A stretch of DNA of 64,000 nt from assembly GCF_010499245.1 (NCBI RefSeq), contig NZ_JAAGOW010000001.1:4092001-4156000 (forward strand). Direction: 5' to 3'. A model generated the notes under the pieces. It did no database searches. It was given only the letters and a program-made list of their open reading frames with translations, and was not told the origin of the DNA. Source of the DNA: Variovorax sp. WS11 (GTDB lineage: Bacteria > Pseudomonadota > Gammaproteobacteria > Burkholderiales > Burkholderiaceae_C). The number at the start of each line of letters is the position of its first letter. The first letter of the stretch is position 1. Made by a program: the position numbers and the translations under genes. Positions 29,926 through 39,204 of the stretch are shown here, piece by piece.

Positions 29926-31148
29926 CAGACGACCTGGCCGAGCTTGAAGATGGGCAGGTACATCGAGACCACGATGCCGCCGATGATCACGCCGAGGAAC
30001 ACGATGATGATCGGCTCCATCAGGCTCGACAGGCCCGCGACCATGTCATCGACCTCCGACTCGTAGAAGTCGGCCGCCTTGCCCAGCATGTGGTCGATGG
30101 AACCGGACTCCTCGCCGATGGCGGTCATCTGCAGCACCATCGAGGGGAAGAGGTTGGCGTTGGTCATGGCCATGGTCAGGCTGGTGCCGGTCGAGACCTC
30201 CTGCTGGATCTTGACCGTGGCATCGCTGTACACCGTGTTGCCCGAGGCGCCGCCCACCGAGTCGAGCGCCTCGACCAGCGGCACGCCGGCGGCGAACATG
30301 GTGGCCAGCGTGCGGGTCCAGCGCGCGACGCACGACTTGTCGATCAGCGTGCCGAAGATCGGCACGCGCAGCAGCAGGCGGTCCATGAAGCGCTGGACCT
30401 TCTCGTTGCGCTTCCAGGCCTGGAAGAAGAAGTAGAGGCCGCCGCCGATCACGCCGAAAATCAGCCACCAGTAGGCGACAAAGAACTCGCTCAGGGCCAT
30501 GACGAAGAGCGTCGGCGCCGGCAGGTCGGCGCCGAAGGAGGTGAACACCTGCTTGAAGGCCGGGATCACGAAGATCATGATGATCGCCACCACCACGAAG
30601 GCCACCACCACCACCGAGGTCGGGTACATCAGCGCCGACTTGATCTTCGACTTGATGGCCTCCGTCTTCTCCATGTAGGTGGCCAGGCGGTCGAGCAGTT
30701 CTTCCAGGATACCCGCGGCCTCCCCGGCTTCCACCAGGTTGCAGTAGAGGCTGTCGAAGTACCTGGGGAACTTGCGGAAGGCGGAAGACAGCGAGGTGCC
30801 GGTCTCCACGTCGCTGCGGACGTCGTTGAGCAGCTTGGCCACGCTCGGGTTCGCGTTGCCGCGGCCCACGATGTCGAAAGCCTGCAGCAGTGGGACGCCC
30901 GCCTTCATCATGGTCGCCAGCTGGCGCGTGAAGATGGCGATGTCCTTGGGCTTGATGGCCTTGCCGGAGCGCATGCGCCGCTTCTTGATCTTCGAGGCCA
31001 GCACGCCCTGGCGCCGCAGCGCGGCCTGGACCTGGTTCTCTCCGGCGGCGCGGATCTCTCCGCGCACCACCTTGCCGTTGCGGTCCTTGCCTTCCCATTC
31101 GAAGACGAATTCCTTGAGCGTTGCCCGGGATGCTGCTGCCGTTGCCAT
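29925..31148 (-). CDS. pilC: Type IV pilus inner-membrane platform protein PilC
   Basis: 407-residue polytopic platform protein that couples the PilB and PilT motors to pilin assembly. It has the two-repeat T2SSF architecture: the first cytoplasmic domain ([23 protein letters not shown], near residue 70) and the second ([24 protein letters not shown], near residue 270), each followed by transmembrane helices. The C-terminus [28 protein letters not shown], quoted here in part, is the classic family ending. 15 bp downstream of pilB. Confidence 0.97.
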   Translation of the reverse strand: MATAAASRATLKEFVFEWEGKDRNGKVVRGEIRAAGENQVQAALRRQGVLASKIKKRRMRSGKAIKPKDIAIFTRQLATMMKAGVPLLQAFDIVGRGNANPSVAKLLNDVRSDVETGTSLSSAFRKFPRYFDSLYCNLVEAGEAAGILEELLDRLATYMEKTEAIKSKIKSALMYPTSVVVVAFVVVAIIMIFVIPAFKQVFTSFGADLPAPTLFVMALSEFFVAYWWLIFGVIGGGLYFFFQAWKRNEKVQRFMDRLLLRVPIFGTLIDKSCVARWTRTLATMFAAGVPLVEALDSVGGASGNTVYSDATVKIQQEVSTGTSLTMAMTNANLFPSMVLQMTAIGEESGSIDHMLGKAADFYESEVDDMVAGLSSLMEPIIIVFLGVIIGGIVVSMYLPIFKLGQVV

Positions 31149-31163
31149 TCGATGTCCGCTTCT

Positions 31164-32897
31164 CTATTCGTTGGTGACCGCGAGCACTTCTTCGAGCGAA
31201 GTCAGGCCCTGCATGACCTTCCGGAGTCCGGACTGGCGCAGGGAGCGCACGCCCTCGGCTTCGGACTGCTTGGCGATATCGAGCGCGCTTCCGTCGCGCA
31301 GGATGATTTGCTGGATTTCCTCGGAGATCGGCATCACCTGGTAGATGCCGACGCGGCCCTTGTAGCCGCCGTTGCAGGCCGAGCAGCCGACGGGCTTGTA
31401 GGGCTTCCAGGTGCCGTCGATCTCGCGGTCCTTGAAGCCGGCTTCGAGCAGGGCTTCCCTGGGCACCTCGGTCGGCGCCTTGCACACGGTGCACAGGCGG
31501 CGCGCCAGCCGCTGCGCGGTGATCAGGATCACGCTGGAGGCGATGTTGAAGGGCGCGATGCCCATGTTGCGCATCCGAGTCAGCGTGGTCGGGGCGTCAT
31601 TGGTGTGCAGGGTGGAGAGCACCAGGTGGCCGGTCTGCGCGGCCTTGATCGAGATGTCGGCGGTTTCCAGGTCGCGGATTTCGCCGACCATGATGATGTC
31701 CGGATCCTGGCGCAGGAAGGCGCGCAGCGCGGTCGCGAAGGTCAGGCCTGCCTTGTCGTTGACGTTGACCTGGTTGACGCCGGGCAGGTTGATTTCGGAT
31801 GGATCCTCGGCCGTGGCGATGTTGACGCCCGGCTTGTTCAGCAGGTTCAGGCAGGTGTAGAGCGACACCGTCTTGCCCGAGCCCGTCGGCCCGGTGACCA
31901 GCACCATGCCGTAGGGGCGGCCGATGGCCTGCAGCAGCCGCTCCTTCTCGTCGGGGTCGTAGCCCAGGGCGTCGATGCCCAGGCGTGCGCTGCTCGGGTC
32001 GAGGATACGCACCACGATCTTCTCGCCGAACAGCGTGGGCAGGGTGCTGACGCGAAAGTCGATCACCCGGTCGGGGCCGATCTTGAGCTTCATGCGGCCG
32101 TCCTGCGGCACGCGCTTCTCGGAGATGTCCAGGCGCGAGATCACCTTGATGCGCGAGGCCAGCTTGTCCTTGATGACGGTGGGCGGCGCCGCGATCTCGC
32201 GCAGCTCGCCGTCGACCCGGAAGCGCACCCGGTACTGGTGCTCGTAGGGCTCGAAGTGGATGTCCGATGCGCGCATGCTGAAGGCGTCGAGCAGCATCTT
32301 GTGCAGGAAGCGGACGACCGGTGCGTCCTCGACCTCGGCGACCGCCGCTTCGCTCGCGTCGGCGCTTTCGGCGATCGAGGAGTCGTCGAACTCGAACTCG
32401 GCGCCGACGATGCTGTCGATGGTTTCGGCGGCACTGGCCGCCGCCGCCTCGATCATGCGGGAGAGCTTGTCGTACTCGGCGACGACCCAGTCCACGCCCA
32501 TTTGCGAGGCGAACTTTATTTTTTCCGCCGCCTGCTGATCGGAGGGGTCGGCTGTTGCAACAATGAGACGATTGTTCCGCTTGCTCAGCACCACGACCCG
32601 GTAGGCCTGGCACAACTTCGAGTCCAGCAGGTCCTTGGGCAGGCGCTGCTGATCGATTGCATCGAGGTCGAGCAGGGGGGCGCCGAAGGCGCTCGACAGG
32701 GTATGGGCGAGATCGGCCGCCGAGACGGCGCCGGTGCCGGTCAGCTCGGCAATAAAGCTGCTGCGCCCACTGAGCGACTTCTGGTAGATCTCCTCCGCGG
32801 TCTTCGCCGGCAGCTTGCCGGCGGAGATCAAGGCGCGCGCCAGGCCGGGCAGGGCGATGGACGAGCTTTCTTTGATGAGAGGTTCAGCGGCAGCCAT
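31164..32897 (-). CDS. pilB: Type IV pilus extension ATPase PilB
   Basis: 577-residue hexameric motor that powers pilus extension. The N-terminal MshEN-type domain covers about residues 15-150. The ATPase core shows the Walker A GPTGSGKTVSLY, an Asp box, Walker B (DIIMVGEIRDLETA) and the His box (TGHLVLSTLHTNDAP). The tetracysteine zinc site is formed by CTVC and CSAC on either side of a 30-residue loop. Length is typical. First gene of pilB-pilC-pilD-coaE; pilin and pilT genes are not in the window. Confidence 0.97.
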   Translation of the reverse strand: MAAAEPLIKESSSIALPGLARALISAGKLPAKTAEEIYQKSLSGRSSFIAELTGTGAVSAADLAHTLSSAFGAPLLDLDAIDQQRLPKDLLDSKLCQAYRVVVLSKRNNRLIVATADPSDQQAAEKIKFASQMGVDWVVAEYDKLSRMIEAAAASAAETIDSIVGAEFEFDDSSIAESADASEAAVAEVEDAPVVRFLHKMLLDAFSMRASDIHFEPYEHQYRVRFRVDGELREIAAPPTVIKDKLASRIKVISRLDISEKRVPQDGRMKLKIGPDRVIDFRVSTLPTLFGEKIVVRILDPSSARLGIDALGYDPDEKERLLQAIGRPYGMVLVTGPTGSGKTVSLYTCLNLLNKPGVNIATAEDPSEINLPGVNQVNVNDKAGLTFATALRAFLRQDPDIIMVGEIRDLETADISIKAAQTGHLVLSTLHTNDAPTTLTRMRNMGIAPFNIASSVILITAQRLARRLCTVCKAPTEVPREALLEAGFKDREIDGTWKPYKPVGCSACNGGYKGRVGIYQVMPISEEIQQIILRDGSALDIAKQSEAEGVRSLRQSGLRKVMQGLTSLEEVLAVTNE

Positions 32898-33051
32898 TCA
32901 GTGGAATGTAACAAGACGTGAAAAAGTGCGTCACGATCATCGCCGATCACCCAGGGGCTGTAAACCGCGCCGCCGGCCCAGGGTGCGGAGCATTTTGCAC
33001 TTGCAGCCGGAAAGACGCGTCGAAATGAATGCCTTCGGGTGAATGGCTCCT

Positions 33052-33074
33052 GCTGAAAATTCTCGACTTTCAGC
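33052..33074. repeat. Short hairpin downstream of the macroglobulin gene
   Basis: Perfect 7-bp stem GCTGAAA (33052-33058) / TTTCAGC (33068-33074) with a nine-base loop. It lies in the 251-bp gap between the end of the macroglobulin gene and the pilB start. No T-run follows on either strand, so an intrinsic terminator is doubtful. Confidence 0.35.
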
Positions 33075-33092
33075 GCTCGAAACGAGGCGCCA

Positions 33093-33106
33093 GTTTAGGC
33101 CTAAAC
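33093..33106. promoter_or_regulatory. 14-bp perfect palindrome GTTTAGGCCTAAAC
   Basis: Unbroken palindrome in the gap between pilB (minus; start 32897) and the stop of the macroglobulin gene (33149). A perfect 14-mer with an AT-rich half-site in DNA of this GC content looks like an operator. However, it lies about 200 bp upstream of the pilB start and downstream of the other gene. No regulator is assigned. Confidence 0.35.
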
Positions 33107-33148
33107 CGGGCTGCCGCTTCGTCGTTCGAGGCGAGTGCTCGCGCCCCG

Positions 33149-36100
33149 CTATCTGGCCGCCTGCACTTTCACACGCTCGTTCGGGAGTTCCCCGAACATC
33201 TCCGGCGCATACAAGGCCTCGACCCGGCTGGGCGGCAACGCGAACTCGCCCACGTTGTTCAACCGCACCGTGTACTCCATCTTGACCACGCCCTTGGGGA
33301 GGTACTCGTAGTAGCTGCGGAAGGCCTCGAAACTGCGCTCCTCGAAGGCCGGCCAGCCGGTGCCCGAGCGCTTCTCGCCCTGGGTCGCGATCTGCGAGTC
33401 GCGGCCCAGCCCGCTGCCCAGGATGGTGGCGCCGCCCGGGATCGGGTCGGTGATCGCGACCCAGGTCATGTCGGCGCTGGCATTGACCTCCAGGCTGACG
33501 CGCAGCACGTCGCCGCGCGTGTAGACGCCCTGGATCGCCTGCTCGACCGGCGTGACGGTCTTCTTGATCGCATACCCGGCCGCGAAAGGCGCCTTCAGCT
33601 GGACCGCCGCGATGGACTGCAGCGTGAGCCACGGCTTGCCACTGCCGCTCTGCGTGACCAGCAGCGTATCGCGTGCGGCCGGGGCCGCCGCCGGCCAGGG
33701 CAGGAACATGCTGTTGTTGCGCAGGTTGCCGGGTGCGGCGGGCGCGCCGAAGGCAGTGCGCTGGTTCGGCGCGCCGGCCGGGTCGCTGGCCTTGATGCGC
33801 TCGACCTTGCTCCAGTCCACCTGGGCCTTGGTGCCGCCCAGGTTGGCCGCGGTGACGCCTGCGACCGGTGCGCTCTCGAACTGCTTCGAGAACTTCTCGA
33901 GCGCCAGGCCGCCCCAGAGGTTGGCGGTGGTGGTGTGCCAGGCGCCGTTCTGCTGGCGGCCGATGAAGCCGACGGCGAGCCGGCCGATGTCGTCCTTCCA
34001 CGCCGGGTCGTCCAGCACGGTGAGCAGCAGGCGCGCGGTGTTGACGTCGCCATTGGCCATCAGCCACCACCAGTAGTCGTCGCGCTCGGTGCTGAAGATC
34101 AACTTGGTGCCCTGGTAGCTCAGGCGCGCCTTCAGCACGTTGTTCGCTTCCTCGAGCCGCTGCTGGCGCTGCGGCACGTCCGGCACGCGCTTGAGGATGT
34201 TGATCCAGTCGAGCACCGCGCCGGTCGGCCACTGGTTGGGCGCGATGGCGATGCTGCTGGTCATGCGGCCCTGCACCTTGCCGTAGCGCGAGAGCGCTTC
34301 CAGGGCCGCGAGCTTGCGCACGTCCAGGTCCTTGCGCGGGCTCCAGAACTCGCGCTGGATGCGGCCTTCGACGAAGGCGATCAGGCCCTGTTCCATCGGC
34401 GCCCGCGCCGCGTCGGGCAGGGCGAAGGCCGCATCGAGCGCGGCCGCCTCGTGGGTGGCCGCGAGCAGGTAGGCCGTCAGGATGTCGCTGCCGCGGTTGG
34501 CCTCGCCGTCGCGCGGCGGGAAGTAGCTGGCCAGGCCGTCGCCGTCCAGGTAGCTGGGCAACTGTGCGGCCACGGTCTGCCAGGCCTTGCCGTCGCGCAG
34601 GCCGATGGACTTGCTGGTCTTCTGTTCCAGGCAGGCGTAAGGGTAGGCGGCGAACCAGTCGCGAACCCCGGTCAGGCCCTCGGCCAGCCGCGGCTGCAGC
34701 GAGAGCCTGAGCCCGCCGCGGCCGGGCAGGGCGTCCGCCGGCGGCGCGACGTCGAGGGTGAAGGGGCCGTCCAACTGCACCAGCGTGGCCTGCTGCACCG
34801 TAAGCGGCACGGCCGGCACGATGCGCTGGCGCACCTTGAGCGCGTCGCGCGCGCCGCCGATCTGGTCCTTGGCCTCGATCTCCCACAGGAGGGCCTCGGC
34901 ACGCGTCTGCGCAAGCTGGGCCGGCGCGGTCACCATCCAGGCCAGCTCGCGGGCCGCGCCGGCCGGAACGTCGACTATCTGCGGTTCCAGCTTCAACAGC
35001 GTGGCGCGTGGTGCCGCCTCCACCTTCATGGCTTTCTGGGTGGTGTTGCGCAAGGTGATCTGGGCGCGGAACTGATCGTCCTCCCTCACCAGCGGCGGCA
35101 GGCCGCTGACGATCTGCAGATCTTGCGTGGCCTGGATCGAGGCCTGGCCGGTGCCGAACAGGCCCGTGCCGGCATCCGCCACCGCGACGATTTTGAAGGT
35201 GGTCAGCGCATCGTTGAGCGGCACCGTCACCGTCGCCTGGCCATTGGCGTCCAGCACCACGGCCGGATTCCACAACAGCAGCGTGTCGAGCAGCTCGCGT
35301 GTCTGGCCCTTGCCCCCGCCGCCGCCGGCCGGCACCGCCTTGCGGCCGTAGTGCCGGCGGCCCACGATCTCCATCTGCGCGGTGGAGGTGGAGACGCCCC
35401 AGCTGCGCCGCTGCAGCATGGCCTCGAGCAGCTTCCAGCTGTCGTTGGGCATCAGCTCCAGCAGGGCTTGGTCGACCGCCGCCAGCGCCACCTCGGCGCC
35501 CGCGGCGGGCTTGCCATCCGGCAGCTTGGCCGAGATCGTGACCAGCGCCTTGCCGCGCACCGGGTAGCTGGGCTTGTCGCTCGCCACCTTCACGTCGAGC
35601 TGGTGGGCCTGCGTGCCGACGCGGATCTCGGCCAGCCCGAGCCGGAAGGCCGGCTTGCTGAGGTCGACGAGCGCGGTCGGCGCCACGTACTCCTTGCCCT
35701 CGTACCAGAAGGCGGTCCACCATTCGCGCGGCGCCTTGAAGCCCCAGGTGAAGAAGCTGTACCACGGCACCTCGCGCAGCCGCCCGCGCAGCGCGAGCAC
35801 GCTCACGTACGCGTTGGGGCCCCATTCGGGCTTGACCTGCAGCGTGACCGTCGGGTCCTTGCCGTCCAGCCGCACGACCTGCGTCTCGATCACGCCCTCG
35901 CGCTCGACCGACACCAGCGCGGTCGCGAAGCGGAAGGGGCTGCGCACCTGGAAGCGGGCGGTCTCGCCGGGCTGGTAGTTCTTCTTCTCGGGCAAGACGT
36001 CGATGCGGTCGTGGTCCTCTCCGCCGAACCACAGCTCACCCTGCCGGGTGACGTAGACCGAGCTCGCGGCGCGGCTGTCGCGCCCATCCTTGTCGGTGGC

Positions 36101-39100
36101 GCTGGCGATCAGCTCGACCTGGCCGGACTCCTTGAGCTCGGCCTCGCACAGCAGCAGGCCGCGCGCATCGCTCTTGCCGCTGCAGACCGTGCCGATCTCC
36201 TTCACCTCGGTCTTGTTGTCGTAGGTGTAGAAGCCGCCCACCATGCGCTTGCGGCTGGTGGCGGTGATGCGCGCGATGGCGCGCACGTTGAGCGTCACGC
36301 CTTCCTGCGGCTTGCCGGCGAGGTCCAGGGCCAGGGCCTGGAACTTCAGCTTCTGGCCTGTCGAGACCCAGCCCTCGGTCTTGACGCCGGCGATCACGGC
36401 CGCGGGCCACAGCGCCTGCACGCTGCGCAGCGTCTGCACCTCGCCGTTGGGATCGGCGTAGGTGGCTTCGAGCAGCAGCTCGCGCGGCGTCGCCTTGGCC
36501 AGCGGGATCTTCTCGATGGTGAGCTTGCCCGCGCCGTCCTTGTCGAGCGTGAGCGGCAGCTTGTCGGCCACCACGCGCAGCTCCTGCGAGGCCGAATCCG
36601 CCTCCTCGGCGTCGGCCGCGGCCGTCCCGTCCTTGCGTGGCGGCGCGAAGCTGAAGCTGTCGAAGTCGGCGAAGGCGAGGCTCTTGGCCCGCACCGCCGC
36701 CGACACGCGCACCGGCAGGTGGACCGCGCCGCCGCCAGCCACGTAGTTGATCTGCACGTCGGTGGGCAGCGAGGTCGCGGCCACCAGCGGCTTCTTCTCG
36801 GCCGGCGCGATGCGGCCCTCGAGCACCGGCAGGCGGAATTCCTCGACGCGGAACTGGCCGGTGCCGTAGCTGCGCCGGCCGCCGTCCTCGCCATCGCCGG
36901 CGCTGGCGTCCTTGCCGTTGCGCAGCTCGACCTGGTAGAGGCCGAGCTTGGCTGCCGGCGGGATCGCGAAGGTGTTCTCGCCGCTCTGGCCGCCGGTCGC
37001 GGTCTTGCGCCATTGGAGCGGCTGGGTGTACTGCTGGCCGCTGCCCACGTGCGTCACGATCAGGGTGTCGGGCAGCGTCTTCGGCAGGCCGAAGCCTTCG
37101 CGGGTCTGGGTGCGGATCAGGTGCTTCATCGACACCGTCTCGCCGGCGCGCAGCAGCGTGCGGTCGAAGATGGTGTGGGCCACGCGGTCGGGCTCCGGCT
37201 CCAGGCTGGTGGGCACGTTGAAGCGCCAGGGCTCGATGCCGCGCTGCCAGTCGCTCCAGGTGAAGGCGAGGTCTTCCACGCCGGCCTCGTCCTTGGCGCG
37301 GGCGCTGACGAACCAGGCGTCGCTGCTGTAGTCCTCCTCGCTGGAGCAGCTCGGCGGGCTGGGCGGGATGCCCGCCAGCTGCACCAGCCCGCGCGCGTCG
37401 GTGGTGCCCGACGCGACCTCCTTGCCGTTGCAGTCCGAAACGCGCACAGCGGCATGGGCCACCACCTTGCCCTTGTCCAGCGTCGTGACCCAGGCGAGCG
37501 CGTTCTCGCGGCCCAGCTTGAAATGCACCGCCAGGTTGGTGGCCAGCGCCGTGGTGCGCACGTACATCGTGCGGCCGGCGCCGTAGCGCTCGTCCAGCAG
37601 CGTGTCGCCCAGCTTCTGCGAGGCGATCTCCAGCACGTGGAAGCCCGGCGTGAGCGGGATGCCGATCACCTCGAAGGGCCGGGGGTCGCCGCCTTCGGCC
37701 TGGGGCATGTCGAGGGTCTTCACGCCCGACTGACCGCCGAGCAGCGACACCATGCGGGTCTGGACGCTGTCGCGGTCGTCCTTGTCGATCACCTTGGGCA
37801 GCGCGCCCTTGACGTCGCGCGCCGCCTGCGTGCGCGAGAGGGTGTAGTTGCTGTCGTAGCGCCGCACCTTGCGGAACCAGGCGATGATTTCCGCGTCGGT
37901 CCGCGGATTCATGTCGCTGACCTTGCCAGGCGTCAGCGCCTGCACCTGCAGCGCCGGCTCGACGCGCCGCACCGTGACCGGCATCAGCGCCGTGCCGCCG
38001 GGCTCGGCCAGGCGCTCGATCACGCCGAAGGGCGAGGCCGCGAACTTGGCCAGCGGCGGCATGGCGCCGGTCGCGACCTTCAGCGGAAAGCTGTCGGGCG
38101 AGGCCAGGGCGCGGCCCGAAGCATCCTCGAACTTGGCCGGCAGCGTGATGGTGAAGGGCGTCTGCTCCGCGAAGGGCGGCGGGAAGCTCACCGAATCGAC
38201 CACCGCGTCCTCGTCCTTGGACGTGTTCTCGTCGTCGAACCTGGGCTTGAGAGTCTTGCCCCCGCCCTGCAGGGTGATCTGTGCCGCCAGCTTGCGCGCC
38301 ACCGGCGCGTTGAACTGCAGCACCATCGGCTTGAGCGGCAGGCAGGCCGACTGCGCGTTCTCGCGCTCGCAGCTGAAGGAGACCGCGAAGGGCTCGCGCA
38401 CCTCGAAGTTGAGGCGCCGCTCGACCGCATTGGCCACGCCGGAGGGCGTGGCCACGCCCTTGCCGTACACCAGCTGCAGACGCCCGCCCGGGCTCAGCCG
38501 GCGATTGCACTGCAGCGTGACGAAGCGCAGCGGCGCCTTCTCGGCTTCCTTGTCGCGGCCGAAGGCCTTGAGCAGGGCCTGGCGCTGCGCACCCTCGACC
38601 AGGCGCACCGGGATGCGCTCGCCCACGCCGTCGGCCTGGCACCAGATGTTGTCGCGCACGCTCTCCAGCGTGGCCGGGCCGTTGAGCTCCAGCATGAACT
38701 GCTGCTCTTCGTCGATCTTGCCGTAGCTGGGCTGCCAGTTGCGCACGAAGGGGCCGCCGCTCGAGAACTGGTAGCGCTCCGGCCCCGTCAGGTCCGCCCC
38801 CGAGGCCGACTTGAAGCCCGCGATCCGCGTGACCGTGCAGCGCACGCCCGGCGGCAGGTCGTTCTCGAAGTCCCAGACCCACTGCTTCTCGCCGGTCCAC
38901 CGGCCCGTGCCCTTGCCGGCCTGCGCGTCGCTGCAGCTGACGGCGAGCGGGGCGGGCGCCTTGGGGTCGCCGAAGTTGACGGCCGCCTGGTCGAACTTCG
39001 CGACCACTTGCCGGATCCGGGCCACCTCACCCTGCGGCGTGAGGCTGGCGATCTGCAGCGCATGGGCGCCGAGGCTGCAAAAAAGGGTCAGGGCGGCGAC

Positions 39101-39118
39101 TGCAAAGGTCCGCGTCAT
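33149..39118 (-). CDS. Alpha-2-macroglobulin family protein (YfaS-like, with thioester)
   Basis: 1989-residue periplasmic protease trap. The Sec signal peptide spans about residues 1-21 (MTRTFAVAALTLFCS...AHA). There is no lipobox, so unlike E. coli YfhM it is probably not a lipoprotein. MG and bait-region-like repeats fill residues 30-1250. GRRHYGRK, a Gly-rich linker and RELLDTLLLW near 1300 are family hallmarks. The thioester motif is CLEQ (YPYACLEQKTSKS) with Cys1496, so covalent capture of proteases should be possible. The usual partner pbpC (PBP1c) is absent on both sides. ATG 39118 is preferred to an upstream in-frame ATG at 39190, which would spoil the signal peptide. Confidence 0.93.
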   Translation of the reverse strand: MTRTFAVAALTLFCSLGAHALQIASLTPQGEVARIRQVVAKFDQAAVNFGDPKAPAPLAVSCSDAQAGKGTGRWTGEKQWVWDFENDLPPGVRCTVTRIAGFKSASGADLTGPERYQFSSGGPFVRNWQPSYGKIDEEQQFMLELNGPATLESVRDNIWCQADGVGERIPVRLVEGAQRQALLKAFGRDKEAEKAPLRFVTLQCNRRLSPGGRLQLVYGKGVATPSGVANAVERRLNFEVREPFAVSFSCERENAQSACLPLKPMVLQFNAPVARKLAAQITLQGGGKTLKPRFDDENTSKDEDAVVDSVSFPPPFAEQTPFTITLPAKFEDASGRALASPDSFPLKVATGAMPPLAKFAASPFGVIERLAEPGGTALMPVTVRRVEPALQVQALTPGKVSDMNPRTDAEIIAWFRKVRRYDSNYTLSRTQAARDVKGALPKVIDKDDRDSVQTRMVSLLGGQSGVKTLDMPQAEGGDPRPFEVIGIPLTPGFHVLEIASQKLGDTLLDERYGAGRTMYVRTTALATNLAVHFKLGRENALAWVTTLDKGKVVAHAAVRVSDCNGKEVASGTTDARGLVQLAGIPPSPPSCSSEEDYSSDAWFVSARAKDEAGVEDLAFTWSDWQRGIEPWRFNVPTSLEPEPDRVAHTIFDRTLLRAGETVSMKHLIRTQTREGFGLPKTLPDTLIVTHVGSGQQYTQPLQWRKTATGGQSGENTFAIPPAAKLGLYQVELRNGKDASAGDGEDGGRRSYGTGQFRVEEFRLPVLEGRIAPAEKKPLVAATSLPTDVQINYVAGGGAVHLPVRVSAAVRAKSLAFADFDSFSFAPPRKDGTAAADAEEADSASQELRVVADKLPLTLDKDGAGKLTIEKIPLAKATPRELLLEATYADPNGEVQTLRSVQALWPAAVIAGVKTEGWVSTGQKLKFQALALDLAGKPQEGVTLNVRAIARITATSRKRMVGGFYTYDNKTEVKEIGTVCSGKSDARGLLLCEAELKESGQVELIASATDKDGRDSRAASSVYVTRQGELWFGGEDHDRIDVLPEKKNYQPGETARFQVRSPFRFATALVSVEREGVIETQVVRLDGKDPTVTLQVKPEWGPNAYVSVLALRGRLREVPWYSFFTWGFKAPREWWTAFWYEGKEYVAPTALVDLSKPAFRLGLAEIRVGTQAHQLDVKVASDKPSYPVRGKALVTISAKLPDGKPAAGAEVALAAVDQALLELMPNDSWKLLEAMLQRRSWGVSTSTAQMEIVGRRHYGRKAVPAGGGGGKGQTRELLDTLLLWNPAVVLDANGQATVTVPLNDALTTFKIVAVADAGTGLFGTGQASIQATQDLQIVSGLPPLVREDDQFRAQITLRNTTQKAMKVEAAPRATLLKLEPQIVDVPAGAARELAWMVTAPAQLAQTRAEALLWEIEAKDQIGGARDALKVRQRIVPAVPLTVQQATLVQLDGPFTLDVAPPADALPGRGGLRLSLQPRLAEGLTGVRDWFAAYPYACLEQKTSKSIGLRDGKAWQTVAAQLPSYLDGDGLASYFPPRDGEANRGSDILTAYLLAATHEAAALDAAFALPDAARAPMEQGLIAFVEGRIQREFWSPRKDLDVRKLAALEALSRYGKVQGRMTSSIAIAPNQWPTGAVLDWINILKRVPDVPQRQQRLEEANNVLKARLSYQGTKLIFSTERDDYWWWLMANGDVNTARLLLTVLDDPAWKDDIGRLAVGFIGRQQNGAWHTTTANLWGGLALEKFSKQFESAPVAGVTAANLGGTKAQVDWSKVERIKASDPAGAPNQRTAFGAPAAPGNLRNNSMFLPWPAAAPAARDTLLVTQSGSGKPWLTLQSIAAVQLKAPFAAGYAIKKTVTPVEQAIQGVYTRGDVLRVSLEVNASADMTWVAITDPIPGGATILGSGLGRDSQIATQGEKRSGTGWPAFEERSFEAFRSYYEYLPKGVVKMEYTVRLNNVGEFALPPSRVEALYAPEMFGELPNERVKVQAAR

Positions 39119-39190
39119 TGTTCTCGTTTTCAAGGGCTTCTCCTTCGGGTGCGCAGGGTAGCGCAACTCTGGAGCGCCACAGGCGTCCAC

Positions 39191-39204
39191 TATGATCGAT
39201 CGAT
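39191..39204 (+). promoter_or_regulatory. -10-like hexamer directly before the GT4 gene
   Basis: TATGAT at 39191-39196 ends eight bases before ATG 39205, predicting a leaderless or near-leaderless mRNA. No Shine-Dalgarno sequence is present. It lies in the 86-bp divergent gap shared with the macroglobulin gene. No good -35 box is visible. Confidence 0.35.

Noticed and set aside
39050-39118. Lipobox in the macroglobulin signal peptide (LTLFCS)
   Set aside because: The residues before Cys (T-L-F) do not fit the lipobox pattern; an AHA signal peptidase I site follows.
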